18,338 nucleotides of DNA, from assembly GCA_964533935.1 (NCBI GenBank), contig CAZHOG010000016.1, positions 1-18,338 of the forward strand. The letters are read 5' to 3'. Under the pieces are notes generated by a model. That model did no database searches. It was not told the origin of the DNA and worked only from the letters and a program-made list of their open reading frames with translations. This document shows, one piece after another, positions 1 to 6,543 of the stretch; position 1 is the first letter of the stretch; each line of letters begins with the position of its first letter. The translations under genes and the position numbers were made by a program. The DNA is from RUG14121 sp964533935 (GTDB lineage: Bacteria > Bacillota_I > Bacilli_A > RF39 > UBA660).

Positions 1-581
<581 letters not shown>

Positions 582-645
582 AAAGATTTATTCAATCTAA
601 TAATTTAAGTTTAATCTAAGCTACTCAAAATTGACTTTTTTACTT

Positions 646-660
646 AGTTTTCAAAGATCA
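646..660 (-). promoter_or_regulatory. boxA-like antitermination site in the rRNA leader
   Basis: The minus strand reads TGATCTTTGAAAACT here, about 65 nt before the mature 16S end. It matches the TTCTTTGAAAACT leader element upstream of Bacillus rRNA genes, the NusB/NusE (S10) boxA region. The assignment rests on sequence similarity and position only. Confidence 0.6.
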
Positions 661-666
661 TTATCT

Positions 667-686
667 CACTTCGCTTTTCCGAAGTG
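667..686 (-). other. Leader hairpin upstream of 16S
   Basis: A perfect 7-bp inverted repeat, cacttcg/cgaagtg (667-673 and 680-686), has a 6-nt loop. It lies in the pre-16S leader between the proximal promoter and boxA. It has no U-tract, so it is not a terminator. It may be a processing or antitermination structure. Confidence 0.5.
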
Positions 687-693
687 CATAACC

Positions 694-722
694 AATATAC
701 CAAATCTGAAATACCTTGTCAA
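694..722 (-). promoter_or_regulatory. 16S proximal promoter P3
   Basis: On the minus strand a consensus -35 TTGACA (717-722) is followed after 17 nt by TATATT (694-699). It is the closest promoter to the 16S gene and would give a leader of about 105 nt containing the hairpin and boxA. The perfect -35 and ideal spacing make this the strongest-looking of three tandem promoters. Confidence 0.7.
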
Positions 723-761
723 CACTTTTTTACAATTTTTTTATTTTTTTGTAAAAGTGTT
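721..761. repeat. Inverted repeat next to the P3 -35 box
   Basis: Arms AACACTTTTTTACAA (721-735) and TTGTAAAAGTGTT (749-761) are complementary apart from two extra T in the first arm. They flank a T-rich loop. The left arm overlaps the P3 -35 box by 2 nt. It could be a hairpin in transcripts from the two distal promoters or a DNA site for a regulator. No function is established. Confidence 0.55.
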
Positions 762-815
762 TTACATTGGCTTTTAAGGCCTTTGTAAGGGCTTTCTTTT
801 TCAAGTACATTTACT

Positions 816-843
816 ATTATACACAATTATTTTTTATTTGCAA
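816..843 (-). promoter_or_regulatory. 16S upstream promoter P2
   Basis: The minus strand shows TTGCAA (838-843), a 16-nt spacer and TATAAT (816-821). It is preceded by an A-rich tract that could act as an UP element. Its boxes and flanks closely resemble P1, 112 bp upstream. Confidence 0.65.
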
Positions 844-927
844 CATATTTTTTACAAAATTTTAATTTTTTTTAAAATTGTGTATTTTTAATAAAAATAT
901 GTGCTTTTTTTCAATTGCGTAGTTAGT

Positions 928-955
928 ATTATACACTATTTAAAACCAAATGCAA
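928..955 (-). promoter_or_regulatory. 16S distal promoter P1
   Basis: The minus strand shows TTGCAT (950-955), a 16-nt spacer and TATAAT (928-933). P1 and P2 share the framing AAAAATATGTTGCA before the -35 hexamer and GTGTATAATA at the -10, so one looks like a copy of the other. Tandem promoters are normal for rRNA operons. Confidence 0.65.
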
Positions 956-975
956 CATATTTTTAATAATATATG

Positions 976-1014
976 TAAAAAAATTAAAAAGAATTACATT
1001 TTCTGTAATTCTTT
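976..1014 (-). terminator. Intrinsic terminator of the DUF402 gene
   Basis: An 11-bp perfect stem (988-998 with 1004-1014) and 5-nt loop are followed on the minus strand by a T-rich tail (976-987). The stop codon (994-996) lies inside the stem. It separates the upstream genes from the rRNA promoters. Confidence 0.85.
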
Positions 1015-1527
1015 ATACTTTTCATAGTAATTTAATACTGTTTCTTTATTAAAAGGTCCTTCATTTTTTCTTTTCATTTCTATCAATTTTGATAATTCAC
1101 TTCTTATAACTAAATCTAAATCATCAGAATAGTGCATTATCTTTTTGTGATATTTATATTCATTTCTATCTAATATTCTAAAACCACCATCTGGAAATAC
1201 TCTTAAATCTAAATCATAATCTATATACTTAATAATATTTTCATCAATTACATATGGTGTAGCAATATTACAATAATAAAATAATCCATGAGTTTTTAAT
1301 TGTCCTATTATATTAAACCATCTATCTTTATAAAAAAATATAATTGCTGGTTCATTTGTTCTATGACTTCTTCCATCACTTTCTATTAACTTCGCTTTAT
1401 AATTCGCAACAATTAACATATCATCTGTAACATCTAATACTATTGCTTCATCAGATACTCTATCAATATTACCATTATGTTTATAACAATTAATTGTTAA
1501 TTTATCTCCTACCTTAATATTATCCAT
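994..1527 (-). CDS. DUF402 nucleoside tri/diphosphate phosphatase-like protein (YgaC/NtdP family)
   Basis: The protein of about 177 aa has the DUF402 signature: a conserved R-T-N-E-P-A stretch (56-61), the aromatic run FFYKDRWFN (64-72), G-L-F-Y-Y-C-N (81-87), and the acidic metal-binding stretch YIDYDLDLRVFPDG (101-114), followed by LD-x-x-EY. Characterised relatives in Bacillus and Staphylococcus hydrolyse nucleoside tri- and diphosphates with divalent metal. The protein is soluble, with no signal peptide. An in-frame ATG at 1560 is rejected: it has no Shine-Dalgarno site and overlaps the -10 box of the gene's own promoter (1551-1556). ATG 1527 follows GAAGAGA and begins at the normal family N-terminus (MDNIKVGDKL). 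The gene appears monocistronic, with its own promoter and terminator. Family assignment is firm; the exact substrate is inferred. Confidence 0.88.
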   Translation of the reverse strand: MDNIKVGDKLTINCYKHNGNIDRVSDEAIVLDVTDDMLIVANYKAKLIESDGRSHRTNEPAIIFFYKDRWFNIIGQLKTHGLFYYCNIATPYVIDENIIKYIDYDLDLRVFPDGGFRILDRNEYKYHKKIMHYSDDLDLVIRSELSKLIEMKRKNEGPFNKETVLNYYEKYKELQKM

Positions 1528-1550
1528 GTAATCACGTCTCTTCTTAAATG

Positions 1551-1579
1551 ATTTTATCATAAAAAAAAGAAAATAACAA
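1551..1579 (-). promoter_or_regulatory. Promoter of the DUF402 gene, nested in the upstream terminator
   Basis: The minus strand shows TTGTTA (1574-1579), a 17-nt spacer and TAAAAT (1551-1556) with a TG one base upstream (extended -10). The -35 lies inside the stem of the terminator of the preceding protease gene. The predicted RNA start near 1544 supports the ATG at 1527. Confidence 0.6.
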
Positions 1580-1593
1580 AATTTGTTAGTTTC
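1561..1593 (-). terminator. Intrinsic terminator of the S41 protease gene
   Basis: Bases 1569-1593 fold on the minus strand into about 10 bp with one C/U mismatch (GAAA-c-TAACAA pairing TTGTTA-t-TTTC). Eight T follow (1561-1568). The stop codon (1586-1588) is inside the stem. Confidence 0.65.
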
Positions 1594-2779
1594 TTAATAT
1601 TTCAAGAGCTTTATTTAATTGCCCATCTTCATAGCTTGTTCCATCTTCACTTAATATTAAAGATGCTTCATAATCTGGTGTTAAACCTACTTTATCAATA
1701 CAAGTTCCAGATGGTGTTAGCCACTTAGCTGAAGTATATTTAACCATACTGCCATCTTCAAGTGAATGGGTTTGTTGTACTTTACCTTTACCATAACTCT
1801 TAGCACCAACCAAAGATGCACCATAACTATCTTTTAAAGCTGCAGCTAATATTTCTGACGCTGATGCAGTATTGCCATTAATTAAGATAGAAATTTTATA
1901 GTTTCTTCTTTCTGATGTTTCATCAGAAAAACTTTCTTTATTATTTTTGCTTTCAAGAGAATAAATCGTTTTGCCTTTTTCCAAAAACAAACTTGCAATA
2001 TCTGAAGCTGCTTTTAAATAACCACCAGTATTATCTCTTACATCAATTATTAAATTATCAATATTTTGTTTTTCTATTTCCTCTAATTCTTCTTTAAATT
2101 GTTTAGCAACTGTATTTGAAAAAGTTGATATAGAAATATAACCAGTTTTAACATTTTGATTATCTATAACTTTAGAACTAACTGCTGGAATTATTATTTC
2201 TTTTCTTTCAACATCAAAAGAAATTTCTTCTTCTCCTCTTAAAACAGTTATTTTAATTTTAGGATCACTAGTTTTAATTTTCTCTGCTATTTCAGAAGCA
2301 GTAAAAGTAGATACATCAATATCATTAACTTTAATTATTGCATCTCCTATTTTAAGTCCAACTTCAGCAGCTGGAGAATTTTCAAATATTGAATATATTT
2401 TGTTTCCTTCTGTTAGTGATACTCCAATACCTTTATATATACCAGCTAATTTTTCTGTCAAACTATCAGTTTCATTTTCATTTAAATATGTTGTATAGTC
2501 ATCGCCTAAATAATTAAGCATCGCACTAATTGCTTCATCAACCATTTTTTCTTTATCAACATCCTCATAATAATTATCCAATACTGATCTATAAACAGTT
2601 AAGAATTCTTGAAGAGTTTCATCATTTTTTAATTTATCTGCATTTAAAGCTTCATTATCTTTATTATTGTTATATATTATTATTCCTGTTGTTAAACTAG
2701 TAATTATAGAAGTTACTATAATAGTAATTATTAAATTGATTAAACCAAATTCTCCTTTTTTACTAGAATTTATATTCAT
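1586..2779 (-). CDS. S41 family C-terminal processing peptidase (CtpA/CtpB-like)
   Basis: A 397-aa membrane-anchored serine protease of the Tsp/Prc/CtpB family. One hydrophobic segment (about 13-35) should anchor it facing outward. A PDZ domain follows (about 112-190, with the YKGIGV start and an SPAAEVGLKIGD motif), then the S41 catalytic core. The Ser-Lys dyad is visible: Ser306 in TASASE and Lys331 in YGKGKVQ, 25 residues apart exactly as in E. coli Prc. The family trims exported proteins or activates signalling proteases. The start is ATG 2779, which has AGGTGA 4 nt upstream. An in-frame TTG at 2797 lacks a good ribosome site and nearly coincides with the predicted RNA start. The usual 380-500 aa length fits. 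The gene has its own promoter and terminator, so the substrate cannot be read from neighbours. Confidence 0.93.
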   Translation of the reverse strand: MNINSSKKGEFGLINLIITIIVTSIITSLTTGIIIYNNNKDNEALNADKLKNDETLQEFLTVYRSVLDNYYEDVDKEKMVDEAISAMLNYLGDDYTTYLNENETDSLTEKLAGIYKGIGVSLTEGNKIYSIFENSPAAEVGLKIGDAIIKVNDIDVSTFTASEIAEKIKTSDPKIKITVLRGEEEISFDVERKEIIIPAVSSKVIDNQNVKTGYISISTFSNTVAKQFKEELEEIEKQNIDNLIIDVRDNTGGYLKAASDIASLFLEKGKTIYSLESKNNKESFSDETSERRNYKISILINGNTASASEILAAALKDSYGASLVGAKSYGKGKVQQTHSLEDGSMVKYTSAKWLTPSGTCIDKVGLTPDYEASLILSEDGTSYEDGQLNKALEILRN

Positions 2780-2801
2780 TAAATCACCTACTGTCAATAA
2801 A

Positions 2802-2810
2802 ATTGTAGCA
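2802..2810 (-). promoter_or_regulatory. Extended -10 promoter of the S41 protease gene
   Basis: The minus strand reads TGC-TACAAT (2802-2810), an extended -10. The -35 position (2825-2830, TTACTT) is poor and falls in the leuS terminator stem. RNA would start near 2795, giving a short leader that still contains the AGGTGA site at 2784-2789. Confidence 0.45.
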
Positions 2811-2811
2811 C

Positions 2812-2847
2812 ATAAAATAATAAAAAGTAAGTATTACTACTTACTTT
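2812..2847 (-). terminator. Intrinsic terminator of leuS
   Basis: A perfect 10-bp stem, AAAGTAAGTA/TACTTACTTT (2838-2847 with 2824-2833), and a 4-nt loop are followed by a T-rich tail on the minus strand. The leuS stop (2841-2843) is inside the stem. Confidence 0.88.
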
Positions 2848-5255
2848 ATAACAATATTAACTATTCTATTTTTAATTACTATTATTTTAACAATGGCTTT
2901 TCCTTCTATATGTCTCTTAACATTATCATCTTGTAAAGCTTTTTCTTTAATAGTATCTTCTGTATCGCTTGAATCTATTTCAATTTCACCACGAACTTTA
3001 CCATTTACTTGTACTCCTACTTTAACAGTATCATCAACAGTTTTTGATTCATCATAAGTAGGCCAACTAGATTTGCAAATAGTTTCTCCTAACTTATATT
3101 GTTCATTTAATTCTTCTGTAATATGTGGTGCAATTGGATTTAATAATTGTAAGAATAATCTATATTCATTTTTACTTATACCATTTTCATATTTTTCATA
3201 TTCATTTAGCATTATCATTAAACTTGCTACTGCAGTATTATATTTTAAATTCAATATATCTTCAGTTACTTTTTTGATAGTTTTATTAATTAATGTTTCA
3301 TTATGATAAACATTATCATCATTTATTTTTTCACCAATACGAATTACACGGTCTATGAATCTCTTACATCCTTTTAATGAATCGATACTCCATGCTGCGT
3401 CTTGTTGATAATCTCCCATAAACATTTCATAGACTCTTAAAGTATCAGCACCATATTCTTTAACAATATCATCAGGATTTATTACGTTACCTTTTGATTT
3501 ACTCATTTTTTGATTATCAGAACCTAGAATCATTCCATGAGAAACTCTGATATCAATCATTTCTTTATTAGGAACTAATCCCATATTATATAACATTTGA
3601 ACCCAGAATCTTGCATATAATAAATGTCTTGCTGTATGTTCCATTCCACCATTATACCAATTTACTTTATTCCAATATTTCATAGCTTCCATACTTGCAA
3701 AAGCATTATCATTATGAGAATCCATAAATCTTAAAAAATACCATGATGATCCAGCCCAGTTAGGCATTGTATCTGTTTCACGTTTAGCATCACTACCACA
3801 TTTTGGACATTTACAATTAACCCAATCAGTAATTTTAGCAAGTGGACTTTCTCCATTATCAGTTGGTTCATATTCTGCAACATCTGGTAATAGTAAAGGT
3901 AAATCTTTTTCATCCATTGGAACCCAACCACATTTTGGACAATTAACCATTGGAATTGGTTCACCCCAGAATCTTTGTCTTGAGAAAATCCAATCACGCA
4001 TTTTATAATTATTTACTTTTCTAGCAATTCCATCAGAAACCAATTTATCAGTTATAGCTTCTTTTGCTTCTTCTACAGTTAGACCAGTAAATTCTTCACT
4101 ATTAATTAATTTACATCCCTTATTCAAATAATCATATTTTTCAAATGCTTTTTCACTTACATCAGCACCATCAATAACTTGAATCATTTCTAAATTATGA
4201 GCCTTTGCATATTCAAAATCTCTTTGATCATGAGTTGGAACAGCCATAACAGCTCCAGTTCCATAATCTCCTAATACAAAATCTCCTAAAAAAACGGGTA
4301 CTTCTTTACCATTAACTGGATTAATTGCTTTAATCCCTTTAACTTCGCAGCCACTTTTATCTTTATTAAGTTCTGTTCTATCCATATTTGATTTTTTAGC
4401 AGTATCTTCTATATATTTAAGAACCTCATCTTTATTTTCAACACGTGGCATTAATTCTTTAATTAATTTTCCATCAGGAGCAATAACAAAGAAAGTTATT
4501 CCATAAACTGTTTCAATACAAGTAGTAAATACAGAAAATTTACCACCACCTACTATATTAACATCTAATTCTACACCAGTAGATTTACCTATCCAATTGA
4601 TTTGACCTAATTTAACTTTATCAGCAAAATGAGTATCATCTAATCCTTGTAATAAATCTTCAGCATATTCACTCATTTTTAACATCCATTGAGATTTTTC
4701 TTTTTGAACAACTGGTGTTCCACATCTTTCACAAATTCCACCAGCAGCATCCTCATTAGATAAAACACTTTTACATTGTGGACACCAGTTTACTGGTATA
4801 GTATCTTTATAAGCCATACCATTTTTATAAAATTGTAAAAATTGCCATTGAGTCCATTTGTAGTATTCTGGATCAGTTGTTGAAAATTCTCTTGTCCAAT
4901 CAAATGAAAATCCTAATGTTTGCATTTGTTTTTTAAAAGTCTTAATATTTTCTTTTACCGCATCTTTTGGATGAATATGATTTTTTATTGCATATTGTTC
5001 AGCTGGTGCACCAAAAGCATCCCATCCCATTGGATATAAAACATTATATCCTTGCATTCTTTTCATTCTTGCAAGAGCATCTTGAGCAGTATAACTTCTT
5101 ACATGTCCAACATGTAATCCTGCACCACTAGGATATGGGAATTCTACCAATACATAATATGGATTATTTTTCTTATCTTTATTATCCACTACAAAAGTAT
5201 TATTCTTCTCCCAATATTCTTGCCATTTTTTTTCTATATCTATATGATTATACAT
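2841..5255 (-). CDS. leuS: Leucine--tRNA ligase
   Basis: Bacterial-type LeuRS of 804 aa, a class I synthetase that charges tRNA-Leu in the cytoplasm. The Rossmann fold carries HVGH (48-51) and KMSKS (583-587). Two Cys pairs (C158/C161 and C175/C178) and a later cluster (C439/C442, C481/C483/C486) are zinc-knuckle candidates. The CP1 editing domain spans about 225-420, with GTGAVMAVP and HDQRD (342-346). The anticodon-binding and C-terminal tRNA-binding domains are complete. The usual editing motif TTRPDT reads TTCIET (244-249) here: the editing Thr is kept, but the Arg-Pro-Asp part differs. The start is ATG 5255, preceded by GGAGG. A longer in-frame reading to 5315 is only overlap with the upstream gene. 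leuS overlaps the stop of the 125-aa membrane gene by 8 nt and is controlled by the Leu T-box at 5642-5850. Confidence 0.98.
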   Translation of the reverse strand: MYNHIDIEKKWQEYWEKNNTFVVDNKDKKNNPYYVLVEFPYPSGAGLHVGHVRSYTAQDALARMKRMQGYNVLYPMGWDAFGAPAEQYAIKNHIHPKDAVKENIKTFKKQMQTLGFSFDWTREFSTTDPEYYKWTQWQFLQFYKNGMAYKDTIPVNWCPQCKSVLSNEDAAGGICERCGTPVVQKEKSQWMLKMSEYAEDLLQGLDDTHFADKVKLGQINWIGKSTGVELDVNIVGGGKFSVFTTCIETVYGITFFVIAPDGKLIKELMPRVENKDEVLKYIEDTAKKSNMDRTELNKDKSGCEVKGIKAINPVNGKEVPVFLGDFVLGDYGTGAVMAVPTHDQRDFEYAKAHNLEMIQVIDGADVSEKAFEKYDYLNKGCKLINSEEFTGLTVEEAKEAITDKLVSDGIARKVNNYKMRDWIFSRQRFWGEPIPMVNCPKCGWVPMDEKDLPLLLPDVAEYEPTDNGESPLAKITDWVNCKCPKCGSDAKRETDTMPNWAGSSWYFLRFMDSHNDNAFASMEAMKYWNKVNWYNGGMEHTARHLLYARFWVQMLYNMGLVPNKEMIDIRVSHGMILGSDNQKMSKSKGNVINPDDIVKEYGADTLRVYEMFMGDYQQDAAWSIDSLKGCKRFIDRVIRIGEKINDDNVYHNETLINKTIKKVTEDILNLKYNTAVASLMIMLNEYEKYENGISKNEYRLFLQLLNPIAPHITEELNEQYKLGETICKSSWPTYDESKTVDDTVKVGVQVNGKVRGEIEIDSSDTEDTIKEKALQDDNVKRHIEGKAIVKIIVIKNRIVNIVIK

Positions 5256-5625
5256 TTTTCTTACCTCCAGTTTTTTTGTAATACTTTTTTGCAAGTATTC
5301 TTCCATATATTTCATACATTGAATAAATCAATGAAAATAATAAAATAAATCCTACTGCTAATTGAATTGTCATATGCAGTTTAATCATTGATATCACTGT
5401 AATAACAGTTGCAATTATAAATGCATTAATTATTGAAATAATCATGCAACTTTTTTTATAATTTATTTTATTTTTATCTAATTTAAATTTAGAAATTAAA
5501 TATTGCATTTCACCAATCTTATTTGTTTTCTTTTTTTTAATTTTAATTAAATCCATAATGTATGTAACTAAAAAAACTACAACTAATAATGCAATATAAA
5601 AGTAAATATAAAATGAATCAGGCAT
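5248..5625 (-). CDS. Small integral membrane protein of unknown function, co-transcribed with leuS
   Basis: This 125-aa protein has about three hydrophobic segments (about 7-26, 59-80 and 85-106). A basic loop (KIKKKK near 28-33) and a Lys-rich C-terminus suggest cytoplasmic faces. I do not recognise the family. ATG 5625 has a strong AAAGGAGG site. It is the first gene after the leucine T-box and ends inside leuS with an 8-nt overlap, so translation of the two is probably coupled. The leuS ribosome site lies within its last codons. The context suggests a conserved partner gene of leuS in this lineage, but it does not reveal a function. Confidence 0.8.
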   Translation of the reverse strand: MPDSFYIYFYIALLVVVFLVTYIMDLIKIKKKKTNKIGEMQYLISKFKLDKNKINYKKSCMIISIINAFIIATVITVISMIKLHMTIQLAVGFILLFSLIYSMYEIYGRILAKKYYKKTGGKKNV

Positions 5626-5641
5626 TATAATCCTCCTTTAA

Positions 5642-5850
5642 TATAAAATAAAACACGAATAGCCATCCCCAAAGGACGAAACTACTCGTGGTACCACCTT
5701 ATTTCCTAGTTATAAACTAGCTTTGAAAACTCTTTAAGGGAAGTTACTCCAACACTCCAAAAGCAAGTTCATATCATTTCTTAGTTAGTTCTCAGCAACC
5801 ACTAACTCTCTTAATAAGAAATTATTACTACTACTCTTTCTTCAACGCTT
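5642..5850 (-). ncRNA. T-box leader, leucine-specific, with terminator/antiterminator
   Basis: The minus strand carries the T-box sequence AAGGTGGTACCACG (5687-5700), whose TGGT can pair with the ACCA end of uncharged tRNA-Leu. The competing terminator is a 9-bp stem, CACGAGTAG/CTATTCGTG (5682-5690 with 5654-5662), then a T-rich tail (5641-5653). Stem I is recognisable upstream, with AGAGAG and GGTTGCTGAGAAC features. The likely specifier in ATGAACTTGCTTTTGGAG is CTT (5765-5767), a Leu codon, which agrees with leuS downstream. When uncharged tRNA-Leu is abundant, the leader should switch to the antiterminator and allow transcription of the membrane gene and leuS. Confidence 0.93.
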
Positions 5851-5856
5851 AAATTA

Positions 5857-5885
5857 ATTATAGATTATTTAAAATATATTTTCAA
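5857..5885 (-). promoter_or_regulatory. Promoter of the T-box/leuS operon
   Basis: The minus strand shows TTGAAA (5880-5885), a 17-nt spacer and TATAAT (5857-5862). RNA would begin near 5850, at the base of T-box stem I. The -35 lies only 3 nt beyond the stop of the preceding gene, and no terminator is visible between them. Confidence 0.75.
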
Positions 5886-5888
5886 GTA

Positions 5889-6440
5889 TTATCTTTTTAT
5901 AGTCTTACTAAACTTATGTAAAAAGTTTTCTATATCTTTTTTATCAAAAACAATTTCTGAGTCAACAATATTTTTATTTTCTACTAAATAAATTTCTGCA
6001 GCTTCTAATTCTGTTTGATTTAATAAAAAATCATTATTTTTTTCATTAAATAATAGATAAGTATTTTCCAATAATGAATCATTTATAGTTTCAGCACCAT
6101 TTATATAGGCCATTAATCTTCTTAATGCATAACCATTCAATATATTTCCATTATCATTTTCTTTAGAATTGATTTTTAAAAATACATTACCATTCATTGA
6201 ATACATTTCAATAGTATTACCTAAATTTTGTTTTAAAATATCATTTGCTAATGAAAAAATGATATTACTATTTTCATCATTAATATTAAAAGTAATAAAT
6301 GATTTATCATTATTATGTTCACTTACTTTAGCATCAATAGGATTTAAATTGTTTCTTAACGCAAATAAATACAACCTTGCTAAAACAATATTTCCTTTTG
6401 ATTTTTCTTTTGCAACTTTTACCATTTCTTCTTTTTCCAT
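5889..6440 (-). CDS. Hypothetical protein, 183 aa, unrecognised
   Basis: A soluble acidic/Lys-rich protein with no signal peptide or membrane segment. It starts MEKEEMVKVAKEKSKGN. The N-terminal 40 residues look helical. The middle alternates short hydrophobic strands (SFITFNI, NIIFSLAND, NVFLKIN), suggesting a small alpha/beta domain. I cannot place it in a family. ATG 6440 is chosen over an in-frame ATG at 6488: it has AGAGGAG 6 nt upstream, and the predicted promoter (6489-6516) would start RNA near 6482, inside the longer version. It is monocistronic by position, lying between the GH31 terminator and the T-box promoter. Confidence 0.75.
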   Translation of the reverse strand: MEKEEMVKVAKEKSKGNIVLARLYLFALRNNLNPIDAKVSEHNNDKSFITFNINDENSNIIFSLANDILKQNLGNTIEMYSMNGNVFLKINSKENDNGNILNGYALRRLMAYINGAETINDSLLENTYLLFNEKNNDFLLNQTELEAAEIYLVENKNIVDSEIVFDKKDIENFLHKFSKTIKR

Positions 6441-6488
6441 GTTAAACTCCTCTTTAATCATTAAGCAAGAAATTCCATTTGTGCCCAT

Positions 6489-6516
6489 ATGATATCACTA
6501 ATTTGCGAAAAGTCAA
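6489..6516 (-). promoter_or_regulatory. Promoter of the 183-aa gene
   Basis: The minus strand shows TTGACT (6511-6516), a 16-nt spacer and TATCAT (6489-6494). The -35 abuts and overlaps the T-tract of the GH31 terminator. Confidence 0.6.
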
Positions 6517-6543
6517 TTAAAAAAGATGAATATAATTCATCTT
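6515..6543 (-). terminator. Intrinsic terminator of the GH31 gene
   Basis: A 9-bp perfect stem, AAGATGAAT/ATTCATCTT (6535-6543 with 6523-6531), and 3-nt loop are followed by TTTTAATT on the minus strand. The stop codon (6542-6544) is at the stem base. Confidence 0.85.

Noticed and set aside
845..905. A/T-rich inverted repeat between P1 and P2 as a terminator
   Set aside because: The pairing is only A/T with a bulge and would lie between tandem rRNA promoters; it is more simply UP-element-like sequence.
1915..3306. Plus-strand open frames at 1915-2097, 2667-2936 and 3073-3306
   Set aside because: They lie antisense to the S41 protease and leuS, have no ribosome sites and show low-complexity hydrophobic translations typical of A/T-rich shadows.
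3731..3997. Minus-strand 88-aa frame inside leuS
   Set aside because: It is an alternative frame of the zinc-knuckle part of leuS; the leuS frame is intact and clearly coding.
6169..6492. Plus-strand 107-aa frame opposite the 183-aa gene
   Set aside because: It has no ribosome site or promoter, while the minus-strand gene has both.
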